A DNA stretch of 20,778 nt. It comes from Pelosinus fermentans. GTDB lineage: Bacteria; Bacillota; Negativicutes; DSM-13327. Below the pieces are notes generated by a model. The model saw only the letters and a list, made by a program, of their open reading frames with translations. It made no database searches and was not told where the DNA came from. The stretch is taken from positions 1 to 20,778 of the forward strand of contig DJJR01000014.1 of the NCBI GenBank assembly GCA_002434245.1, in the 5' to 3' direction. Shown in pieces: positions 1-6,182 of the stretch (positions are counted from its first letter, which is position 1; each line of letters begins with the position of its first letter). The translations under genes and the position numbers were made by a program.

Positions 1-31
1 TTTCGTGGCACACGACAGGTCCCTTGTCCCA
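1..31. repeat. Possible REP-type palindrome at window edge
   Basis: The edge carries an imperfect inverted repeat, gacagg-tcc-cttgtc (15-29), within a run that resembles the 'gggacaagg...cctgtccc' palindromes often found near Y1 (REP-associated) transposases in Bacillota. The resemblance is from memory. The element is cut off by the window, and no transposase gene is visible. On the minus strand an ATG (about 30-32) preceded by GTGAGG could open a reading frame running off the edge, but only ten codons can be seen. Confidence 0.25.
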
Positions 32-110
32 TAACAAACCTCACCGAATCATATGTACAACTTCATTGAAACCTACCGTTATAAGTTTCAGTAATCAGTA
101 TCACTACATG

Positions 111-236
111 TTAATCAAATTTTTTACAAGCAATGTTGTTGTGGGCAACGATCGTAATCGTTCTTGGGATTTTTTCATTGAAGTACCAACGCTTCTCCAA
201 CTCGTTAGCGTATTCATTGTCTAAAAAGTACACCAT
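111..236 (-). CDS. 41-aa ORF or gene fragment after the DUF6386-like gene
   Basis: This short frame starts at an ATG inside the last codons of the preceding 172-aa gene and ends at TAA 111-113. Its product contains DNEYANELEKRWYFNEKIPR, a composition typical of real soluble protein (charged, aromatic, no low complexity). It overlaps the upstream gene by 16 nt and has no clear Shine-Dalgarno site. It may be a small coupled gene, the remnant of a longer gene, or a C-terminal extension of the upstream protein lost through a one-base change in the TTTTT run at 224-228. I do not recognise a family. Confidence 0.25.
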   Translation of the reverse strand: MVYFLDNEYANELEKRWYFNEKIPRTITIVAHNNIACKKFD

Positions 237-739
237 ATGACTTTATTCACAATTTGTTCGAAGTAAGGTAGCTTTGTAAAATTAAATAGAATATCAATTT
301 TATTCGTGCCAACATATTCATCCTTATCTGCATTATAAAATTGAATTATATCGACTTTATATATCCCGTTTTCAATATTAATCTTATATTTTGAACAATT
401 ATCATTGGGCACTTTTTCAGTTGCAAATTGAGCAGCCATAGTCAGGCAGCCATAATCAACCACATATAATTGATTTTCAGTAACTTTTATATAGCCTTCT
501 GATTTTCTATAGCACTTCTGCTCTTTTAGCTCCGATTTAAAATTCACATCCACCCGCCATGAATGTTCAATTCCTTCTTCTGTCATTTGAAATACTAATA
601 TATTTCCACTCTTCATTTCATTAGAGAAATGTTGCAGTAACATATCTAAATTCCAATCTTCATCTACAAACGACTTATATTTTGCTGCATTAACCAATGC
701 AATAAAATTCGTATCATCAAAATCCATAGAAAATTTCAT
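221..739 (-). CDS. Hypothetical protein, immunity-like (DUF6386-type) fold suspected
   Basis: A 172-residue soluble protein without signal peptide or membrane segment. The start chosen is the ATG at 739, because AAGGAG lies 8-9 nt before it; the ATG at 760 has no such site. The central and C-terminal part has a recognisable pattern: a YIKVTENQLYVVDYGCLTMAAQF block (about residues 84-106), then an amphipathic beta-rich stretch ending in a short hydrophobic strand. From memory this resembles DUF6386, a family I associate with polymorphic-toxin immunity neighbourhoods, but I could not verify that. It sits directly behind a small membrane-protein gene whose stop codon immediately precedes its Shine-Dalgarno site, so the two are probably co-translated. 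No toxin gene is visible in the window. Confidence 0.6.
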   Translation of the reverse strand: MKFSMDFDDTNFIALVNAAKYKSFVDEDWNLDMLLQHFSNEMKSGNILVFQMTEEGIEHSWRVDVNFKSELKEQKCYRKSEGYIKVTENQLYVVDYGCLTMAAQFATEKVPNDNCSKYKINIENGIYKVDIIQFYNADKDEYVGTNKIDILFNFTKLPYFEQIVNKVIWCTF

Positions 740-759
740 CTTATTTTCTCCTTCCTTCA

Positions 760-1106
760 TTACTCTACTCGTTTTTCATCCTGTTTTGTCAAAATTTTAG
801 GATTTATAAAATGTCCAGCTAACATTGACAGTACAAATGCAATCATTTTTGTAGCAATTGATTTCAAAAAAGGTGAAGGTATCAATGGCTTTGTATAACT
901 TTCCTGAAGCTCTCTTTGATTCTCTTCTTCCCTGTATTTACGATAGGCTTTATTAGCTACTTTTTCTGCTTCCTCTTCTTCCAGACCTTTTGCGTAAAGA
1001 TTAACTATTACTTTTTCCAAACTTCTTCCGCTTCTTAATTGACGTAACGCAGATTCTTCTATCAGTTCAATCTATCTTGTGAAATCGATTGATTGTAGTT
1101 CATCAT
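760..1106 (-). pseudogene. Small membrane protein gene, frameshifted near its 5' end
   Basis: The 86-codon open frame ending at 760 has only a TTG as start (1020), yet the same frame stays coding-like upstream to 1071, reading IELIEESALRQLRSGRSLEK into it. A second frame supplies a plausible beginning: ATG ATG at 1106/1103, preceded by GGAAGAAGTGAG, reading MMNYNQSISQDRLN and then stopping at 1062-1064. Joining the two frames between 1074 and 1062 gives one protein of about 115 aa. It would have an acidic/basic helical N-terminal part (EEEEAEKVANKAYRKYREEE) and one hydrophobic helix (IATKMIAFVLSMLAGHFI) near the C-terminus. A single-base deletion or a two-base insertion explains the break. 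The family is not recognised. A functional short product from TTG 1020 remains possible. Confidence 0.55.
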
Positions 1107-1342
1107 CTTATCTCACTTCTTCCTATAAATTTTCTACAAAATTATATGTAAACCGTTCCTAACCTCACCTTATAGCAAATTCAGAGAGCAATCTCCAAAT
1201 GCCAAATAAAGATAAACTATGAGATTCCATAAAAAACAAAAATATCCTGCCAAATTCTTGTAAATTTTGGCAGGATATTTGTATTTATTATTTATCATTA
1301 AGCTATTAAGTAATTATACTTCGTCAATGATTTAAAAACACA
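1107..1342. other. Intergenic stretch with no gene seen apart from the terminator
   Basis: Outside the 1240-1280 hairpin this 236-nt AT-rich stretch shows no supported gene. The minus-strand part next to the frameshifted gene contains TTTACA and TTTATA boxes about 17 nt apart (roughly 1127-1155), which could be a weak promoter. This is only a pattern match. Confidence 0.3.
1240..1280 (-). terminator. Hairpin terminator with 15-bp stem and T-tract
   Basis: The arms 1240-1254 and 1266-1280 (aaatatcctgccaaa / tttggcaggatattt) are perfectly complementary. On the minus strand the hairpin is followed by a T-rich run including TTTTTT (1231-1236). This fits an intrinsic terminator for the zinc-ribbon/short-ORF unit upstream on the minus strand. 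The inner part of the stem is shared with the hairpin at 3032-3072. Confidence 0.75.
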
Positions 1343-1414
1343 TTACTGTCCTACGACAATATCATGTTTCAATCCTTTTTCAGACAGCCATTTCACTAAC
1401 AACTTTTGAATCAT
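1343..1414 (-). CDS. 23-aa ORF with good Shine-Dalgarno site
   Basis: ATG 1412-1414 is preceded by AAGAGGAAG at suitable spacing and opens a 23-codon frame (MIQKLLVKWLSEKG, then LKHDIVVGQ) ending 63 nt before the 1240-1280 terminator. The frame is also open upstream for about 45 codons, so it could instead be the surviving 3' end of a longer, decayed gene. The predicted peptide is a basic amphipathic helix. I do not recognise it. Its position between a gene and a terminator favours transcription, but coding is unproven. Confidence 0.3.
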   Translation of the reverse strand: MIQKLLVKWLSEKGLKHDIVVGQ

Positions 1415-1487
1415 GATTCTTCCTCTTGTGTGTAGCGTTCTATCTAATTCAAACACCTTCGAATAGCAGCGACACTTTTCCTCCTCA

Positions 1488-1850
1488 TCATAAGATCCTC
1501 CGCAACTTCTGTCCGCAATTGTGGCAATACCGATGCATCAGACTGCTGGTGATCGAATGACAATATCTGCAGCTCTTGGTCAGCAGCCGATTCCCTCCAT
1601 AGGACATCGCGCCCAAGACTACTCCAATCATAGCGTTGCCAAAAAAGTGAAAAAAGCCGCTGGCCACGACTATCCATGCCGCAATACCTAGCTCCAGCCC
1701 CCACCAATGTACCCACCCATGCTGCACTGTTTTCATCTGTGGATTCCCATCAACCCCACAGCGCGGACAATATTTGAATGAAATCGGCGCACGTCCGTAT
1801 GTCCCATCTAGACTGCGTCCGCACACGTTGCACCGAGTATTGAATGACAT
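1488..1850 (-). CDS. Small zinc-ribbon membrane protein
   Basis: A 120-aa protein starting at the ATG at 1850, which has GGAGGAAG five bases upstream; a TTG 15 nt earlier would place that site inside the gene. It has two pairs of CxxC knuckles on each side of a hydrophobic region. C7/C10 with C28/C31 form an N-terminal zinc ribbon, and C94/C97 with C109/C112 form a C-terminal one ending in the typical CxNCGQKL. Residues about 52-86 hold one or two membrane segments rich in G, A, V and F. Both ribbons are therefore likely on the same, cytoplasmic, side if there are two short helices. The function is unknown; such proteins are usually annotated only as zinc-ribbon domain proteins. Confidence 0.65.
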   Translation of the reverse strand: MSFNTRCNVCGRSLDGTYGRAPISFKYCPRCGVDGNPQMKTVQHGWVHWWGLELGIAAWIVVASGFFHFFGNAMIGVVLGAMSYGGNRLLTKSCRYCHSITSSLMHRYCHNCGQKLRRIL

Positions 1851-2044
1851 AGCTGCTTCCTCCAAAAATAACCTTGTACCTTCTCATGTAAGGGGACAGG
1901 AAACTCAAAGGGACGGCTTTTTTGAGTTTTTTCCAGCTTTTTTACCAATGTAGGAACAGATCCATTCCCTTTCGTCACCATGTCCACAAATGTAGGTATG
2001 GTGGATGGTGGAATATGATGATACAGTCCTCCGTATACTGTCAC
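1808..2044 (-). CDS. Doubtful 78-aa ORF overlapping the HAD gene stop
   Basis: A GTG at 2044 overlaps the HAD stop codon by four bases (GTGA) and opens 78 codons. The first 60 residues are protein-like (for example YHHIPPSTIPTFVDMVTKG and RPFEFPVPLHEKVQGYF). The last 14 or so codons overlap the ribosome binding site and start of the zinc-ribbon gene in another frame, and there the sequence looks non-coding. There is no good Shine-Dalgarno site. It may be a coupled small gene or the remnant of a gene whose end was replaced. No family is recognised. Confidence 0.3.
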   Translation of the reverse strand: MTVYGGLYHHIPPSTIPTFVDMVTKGNGSVPTLVKKLEKTQKSRPFEFPVPLHEKVQGYFWRKQLCHSILGATCADAV

Positions 2045-2904
2045 TGGCGCTCTAATATACGATAAATCGCTTTTGCTACGCCATGTTCCGCATTACTTGC
2101 CGTGATAGAGTTCGCTACCTCTTTAATTTCCGGTACTGCATTTTCCATCGCAAATGAATGGGGAAACTCTAGAAACATAGAATAATCATTAAGCCCATCG
2201 CCTAAAATAGCTACTTCGTCTTTATTGATACCCATTCTTGCTGCTGCTTTGGCTAATATCCGTCCTTTGGTTGCATACTGATCATTAATTTCAATATTCG
2301 ATGTAAAACTGGATGATACCGCTATTCCTCCCAATTTATTTAATTTTTCCCATGATCCCTTTAATTCATCAGCTGAATCTGCAAAAGAAATAAATTTGCC
2401 TACTTCTACATTGCTTTTCAAAAATTCATCTATATTGGTTATATATTTCATTTGAAGAAAATGGGGATGATGCAACGCATTTTGGTAAATTTCTTTTGGA
2501 TCTGTTATATGCGGACGGAAGATCTTTGATCGTTTAACCATACTATCTAAAATCTCTTCCTTTGTATTTGTTGTATAATATCCATCATTTGTATATATCT
2601 CAGCTGCTAGATTGCCCTCCGATAGTATGTTTACAATTTCAGCTATCAAGCTCTTATCAATATAAATTCCTTCAACGATTCTACCAGCAATATCCCGATA
2701 CTCTCCCCCATTCAAAACCAGACATTCACATGTTAACCCATATTCATCTAAGAATGGCTTAACGTCCTCATAGGCTCTGCCAGTTGCAATAGCAAATTTT
2801 ATTCCTTTCTTTTGTGCTGCGTGGATCGCTTCTATATTTTCCTGCGAAATTTTCTGATTATATATGAGCGTTCCGTCCATGTCAGATGCAATTAACTTTA
2901 TCAT
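2041..2904 (-). CDS. Cof-type HAD-superfamily phosphatase
   Basis: A 287-aa cytoplasmic hydrolase of the Cof/YidA-like IIB group, of normal full length. Motif I is ASDMDGT, with nucleophile D8 and acid/base D10. Motif II is the T41 of ATGRA. The motif III lysine is K213, and motif IV is GDGLND with Mg2+-binding D236 and D240. The region between motifs II and III (about 75-205) is the large alpha/beta C2B cap that sets substrate choice. Members typically dephosphorylate sugar phosphates, flavin or pyridoxal phosphates with low specificity; the substrate cannot be read from sequence. The start ATG has GGAGAA six bases upstream. It stands alone after two hairpins that separate it from the nuo operon. 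Confidence 0.9.
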   Translation of the reverse strand: MIKLIASDMDGTLIYNQKISQENIEAIHAAQKKGIKFAIATGRAYEDVKPFLDEYGLTCECLVLNGGEYRDIAGRIVEGIYIDKSLIAEIVNILSEGNLAAEIYTNDGYYTTNTKEEILDSMVKRSKIFRPHITDPKEIYQNALHHPHFLQMKYITNIDEFLKSNVEVGKFISFADSADELKGSWEKLNKLGGIAVSSSFTSNIEINDQYATKGRILAKAAARMGINKDEVAILGDGLNDYSMFLEFPHSFAMENAVPEIKEVANSITASNAEHGVAKAIYRILERQ

Positions 2905-3031
2905 TCACAATTCTCCAATGTGTATATTTTTTGTTTCTATGAGCCAGGCGGCGTCCAGGTAACGGTTCTTCGACTCACCGTATCTCATTAAACCAAATAA
3001 CTTCTATTTCATTTCATTCCCTAAAAACGCA
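2905..3031. other. HAD gene leader with a small palindrome
   Basis: No gene is seen. The stretch holds the palindrome acggt-N10-accgt (2961-2980), which resembles REP-like 'ggttcttcgactcacc' hairpins only loosely. It is oriented so that it would lie in the 5' leader of the HAD gene. No convincing promoter boxes were found. Confidence 0.3.
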
Positions 3032-3072
3032 TAGAACTCCTGCCAAATCTGCAAATTTGAGCGGGAGTTCTA
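3032..3072 (+). terminator. Long hairpin sharing its core with 1240-1280
   Basis: Arms 3032-3043 (tagaactcctgc) and 3061-3072 (gcgggagttcta) pair over 12 bp with one wobble. The stem continues with caaat/atttg (44-48/55-59) around a bulge. On the plus strand a run of six T follows directly (3074-3079), which is terminator-like for plus-strand transcription, although no plus-strand gene precedes it. On the minus strand a weaker TTTTT run follows five bases away. It is probably a bidirectional terminator or a palindromic repeat. Confidence 0.5.
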
Positions 3073-3098
3073 TTTTTTACCAGTGCATTGAACGTATT

Positions 3099-3136
3099 TG
3101 CATTTAGAAGCGGGACCATTTATTCGCATAAATGCA
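3099..3136. repeat. 8-bp perfect inverted repeat downstream of nuoN
   Basis: The octamer tgcattta (3099-3106) is mirrored by taaatgca (3129-3136) across a 22-nt spacer. It lies beyond the nuo terminator hairpin and could be an operator or a chance palindrome. No other support is visible. Confidence 0.25.
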
Positions 3137-3144
3137 GCATGATA

Positions 3145-3183
3145 GGGCTGTCGCAAAACGTAAAAAACGCAATGCGACAGCCC
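3145..3183 (-). terminator. Hairpin closing the nuo operon
   Basis: Perfect 11-bp arms gggctgtcgca (3145-3155) and tgcgacagccc (3173-3183) lie 50 nt after the nuoN stop codon. The T-rich run lies in the loop (TTTTTT on the minus strand) rather than after the stem, so this is not a textbook intrinsic terminator. It may still stop transcription or protect the 3' end of the nuo transcript. Confidence 0.55.
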
Positions 3184-3233
3184 CAGCCGTTAAAGCTTTA
3201 ATCTAAAGTCCTAGCGGAAAAATTCCTTTTCTT

Positions 3234-4649
3234 TTACCACAACGACCGGGCAGCAGCATTTGCCAGATCCGCTAGCGGCCCAGGGTATATACCAATAAAC
3301 AATGTGGCAATCAAGCTAATCAAAGCTACAATACGCAATGGTGCACTAACAGTAAACTCCTGCTCACTCTTTGCTTCCTTACTGTACATCACTTTGACCA
3401 CAAGCATATAATAATACACCGAAACCATCGACATGATAAGCCCTAACATCGCAACCCAGAAGTATCCTTTATCTGTAATTGCCATAAAGATATACATCTT
3501 GCCGATAAAGCCTGCCATTGGCGGAAGGCCTGCCATCGATAACAAGGATATCGTCATAACCACTGCCAGGAACGGCGACTTTTGGGACAATCCAGAAAGA
3601 TCATCAATCTGATCTGAGCCATATTGGTTATTGACGGCAGTCGTTACAGCAAAAGCACCGACATTGGCTACCATATACAGCACGGCATAAAATAACATTC
3701 CCTTTACTCCGGCTGCATCAGCAGCTAAAAGGCCCGATACAATGTAACCGGCTTGCGCTATGGAGGAATAGGCCAACATGCGCTTGATATTCGTCTGCCA
3801 TATCGCGACGATAATACCTACAATCATACTGAGTACAGCTAATAGGCTGACAATCATCAACCAATACGCTTGCAGGCTTGCAAATGCGACTAAGAAAATT
3901 CGCAGTAATACCACAACCCCAGCGGCTTTTGATGCCATCGCCAGCATGGCAGTAACGGGAATCGGCGCACCTTCATAAACATCGGGCGCCCACATATGAA
4001 AAGGAGCAATGGACAGTTTAAAACATAAGCCAGCAATCATAAGCCCTAATCCCAGCAGCATAGCCGGGCTGGCATTGTGCTGAGCCGCGATTTGGCTCAG
4101 CACAATGCTGCCGGTAAAGCCATATACCCAGCTCATGCCATACAGTAACACAGCACTCGCTGCCGAACCAAGAATCAAATACTTTGTACCCGCTTCACTT
4201 GATTTACTGCTTCTTAAGTCAAATCCAACGAGAATATAAAAGATAATCGTCATCAATTCCAACCCGACAAATACTGTTAATAAATCATTTGCGGACGCCA
4301 TAAGCATCATACCCACTAAACTTAAGAGTAATAATGCGTAGAATTCCCCAGTATTGTGAGTCAGTCCTTCGATATAATCAAAGGAAAATAACAATGTTAA
4401 GATCGTCGCCACGATGAACAGCTGCTTGAAAAACAAAGCCAATTTGTCGACAACAAAAAAACCATGATACACCGTAGCTGAAATTCCATGTTGGTTAAAG
4501 GTATACACCAGAATCCCCAATAAACCACAAACTGCAAAATACCCTAAACTACGGCGGGCTTCCTGCCGGGGCATTAATAAGTCAAAGACGATGATAAGCA
4601 AAGCAAGAATTACAACGGCTATCTCACTAGTGAGCAACGCAATATTCAT
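3234..4649 (-). CDS. nuoN: Complex I proton-pumping subunit NuoN
   Basis: A 471-aa polytopic protein (about 14 membrane helices), the antiporter-like subunit nearest the quinone module. The residues used for proton transfer are in place: E131 in FVGLELMT (E. coli E133), K211 in LCFKLSIAPFH (K217), K241 in MASKAAG (K247) and K384 in GFIGKMY (K395). The VYEGAPIPVTA stretch is the family signature. It starts at an ATG that overlaps the nuoM stop (ATGA), with GGGAGGTG seven bases upstream. It is the last gene of the operon and is followed by the hairpin at 3145-3183. Length and motifs match a functional NuoN. Confidence 0.96.
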   Translation of the reverse strand: MNIALLTSEIAVVILALLIIVFDLLMPRQEARRSLGYFAVCGLLGILVYTFNQHGISATVYHGFFVVDKLALFFKQLFIVATILTLLFSFDYIEGLTHNTGEFYALLLLSLVGMMLMASANDLLTVFVGLELMTIIFYILVGFDLRSSKSSEAGTKYLILGSAASAVLLYGMSWVYGFTGSIVLSQIAAQHNASPAMLLGLGLMIAGLCFKLSIAPFHMWAPDVYEGAPIPVTAMLAMASKAAGVVVLLRIFLVAFASLQAYWLMIVSLLAVLSMIVGIIVAIWQTNIKRMLAYSSIAQAGYIVSGLLAADAAGVKGMLFYAVLYMVANVGAFAVTTAVNNQYGSDQIDDLSGLSQKSPFLAVVMTISLLSMAGLPPMAGFIGKMYIFMAITDKGYFWVAMLGLIMSMVSVYYYMLVVKVMYSKEAKSEQEFTVSAPLRIVALISLIATLFIGIYPGPLADLANAAARSLW

Positions 4650-6181
4650 TGAACGACACCTCCCAGCAAGGCCGGCGTAACGTGCAGCTTAACCAGCAAC
4701 GCCATTACCGGTTCCATACCACTATTAACCATACCCATTAATACTTGCGGAAACACACCAACTACTACTAAAATAGTTCCCAGTAATACAAGGGATACTA
4801 ATTCCACTCCGGAGGCATCGCGGCAAGTATCAAATTCCACGCGCCGCGGCCCAAATAGCACATTTGCCAGTACGCGCAATATATAAAGCGCAGTGAAAAC
4901 AATGCCGGAAATGGCCAGAAGAGTATAGAGAGGATATACTTTAAACGCACCTAAGAAGCTTGTAAACTCGGGGATGAATCCGGCTAATCCCGGAAGTCCC
5001 AGCGAGCTCATCCCAGCTAACATAAATCCAACAGCTACACGTGGCATTTGATGTGCTAACCCGCCAAGACTCTGAACCTGCCGGGTATTTGTTTTTTCAT
5101 AGACCAGACCAACCATTGCAAAAAACAAGGCGGTCATGATCCCATGGGCAAACATATTTGCAATGGCACCATCTATGCTGATCACATTTAAGGCTGCAAA
5201 GCCAAGCAGTATATATCCTATATGAGAGATTGACGAATAACCGACAATATATTTTAAGTCTTTTTGCGCTATGGTGACAAACGCAGCATACAAAACATTA
5301 ACCACCGCAAAAAATGCAATAAACGGTGCCCAGAATTTAGCCCCCAGCGGTAAAATGAGCAGCCCGATTCGAATCAAGCCATAGCCGCCTATTTTCTTTA
5401 ATACTCCGGCATGGAGCATCGATACTCCTGTCGGAGCTGCCGCATAACCATCCGGTGCCCAGCTATAAAAAGGCCACATGGATAAAGTAGAACCAAAGCC
5501 AAGCAGTAATAACAAAAATGTAACGATTTGAACATTTTCTGATAAATTCCCAACCGCATGAGCCTGGGCTAACACTTGCATGCTGAAGGTTCGCATCCCT
5601 GCCGGAAAGGCATTCACATATAACGCGATCACTCCGGCAAGCATGAAGGCTGAGCCTAATAACAAGTAAATTGTCAGCTTCATTGCTGCGTATTCTTTGC
5701 TCACTCTTTCTGAAGAACCCCAAACAACGATCATAATATAACTTGGAATGATCCCCAGTTCGTAAAACAATAGAAATATGAACAAATCCTGGGATACAAA
5801 TGTTCCGACTGCACCAACTATTAAAAGCAGCAATTGAATAAAAAATTCTTTAGAGCGTTTCTCCACATTCCAGGAAACAAAAATGGTGGAAAAACCAATC
5901 AGCATAGTCAATAACAGCAGCGGCAAGGAAATTCCATCCACACCTAAGGCATAGGATACACCCAGCTCGGGAATCCAAGGGACATTTTCTATATATTGCA
6001 GCCCTCCCAAGCTAACATCATAGGCCCAGTAAGCATACAACGTCAAGCCGAGAGCAATTGCCATCGTTACAGCTGATATCATTTTTATCGTTTTGTCAGC
6101 TTCACGCGGCATAACGGATAATACCAGTATCCCCCAGATAGGTGTTAATAAAATTGCCGTTAATAATGGAAAATCAACCAT
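4646..6181 (-). CDS. nuoM: Complex I proton-pumping subunit NuoM, divergent TM7
   Basis: A 511-aa Mrp-antiporter-like membrane subunit. The start is taken as the ATG at 6181, nine bases after GGGAGGTG; a GTG 12 nt earlier would fall on that site. It begins one base after the nuoL stop. E141 in FYELGIIPSY matches E. coli E144, and E405 in GFIPEFTSF matches E407. In TM7, however, where E. coli has lysine 234 (VKVPMFPFHTW), this protein reads STLSMWPFYSW with threonine at the lysine position (T232). TM8 has two adjacent lysines (GVLKKIGG, K262/K263) where one is usual. The proton path of this subunit may therefore be wired differently. The family assignment is secure from the PD-GY-AAAPT and QKDLKYIVGYSS blocks. 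Confidence 0.94.
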   Translation of the reverse strand: MVDFPLLTAILLTPIWGILVLSVMPREADKTIKMISAVTMAIALGLTLYAYWAYDVSLGGLQYIENVPWIPELGVSYALGVDGISLPLLLLTMLIGFSTIFVSWNVEKRSKEFFIQLLLLIVGAVGTFVSQDLFIFLLFYELGIIPSYIMIVVWGSSERVSKEYAAMKLTIYLLLGSAFMLAGVIALYVNAFPAGMRTFSMQVLAQAHAVGNLSENVQIVTFLLLLLGFGSTLSMWPFYSWAPDGYAAAPTGVSMLHAGVLKKIGGYGLIRIGLLILPLGAKFWAPFIAFFAVVNVLYAAFVTIAQKDLKYIVGYSSISHIGYILLGFAALNVISIDGAIANMFAHGIMTALFFAMVGLVYEKTNTRQVQSLGGLAHQMPRVAVGFMLAGMSSLGLPGLAGFIPEFTSFLGAFKVYPLYTLLAISGIVFTALYILRVLANVLFGPRRVEFDTCRDASGVELVSLVLLGTILVVVGVFPQVLMGMVNSGMEPVMALLVKLHVTPALLGGVVQ

Positions 6182-6182
6182 T

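Noticed and set aside
24..224. Plus-strand 66-aa ORF
   Set aside because: It has no ribosome site, odd composition, and lies antisense to a better minus-strand frame.
1062..1074. Programmed ribosomal frameshift in the small membrane gene
   Set aside because: No slippery heptamer and no downstream structure are seen at the junction; mutation is simpler.
1444..1716. 90-aa frame overlapping the zinc-ribbon gene
   Set aside because: The other frame has eight ordered cysteines and a good Shine-Dalgarno site, so this is the shadow frame.
5463..5723. 86-aa frame inside nuoM
   Set aside because: It lies wholly within nuoM in another frame and shows no domain or ribosome site.
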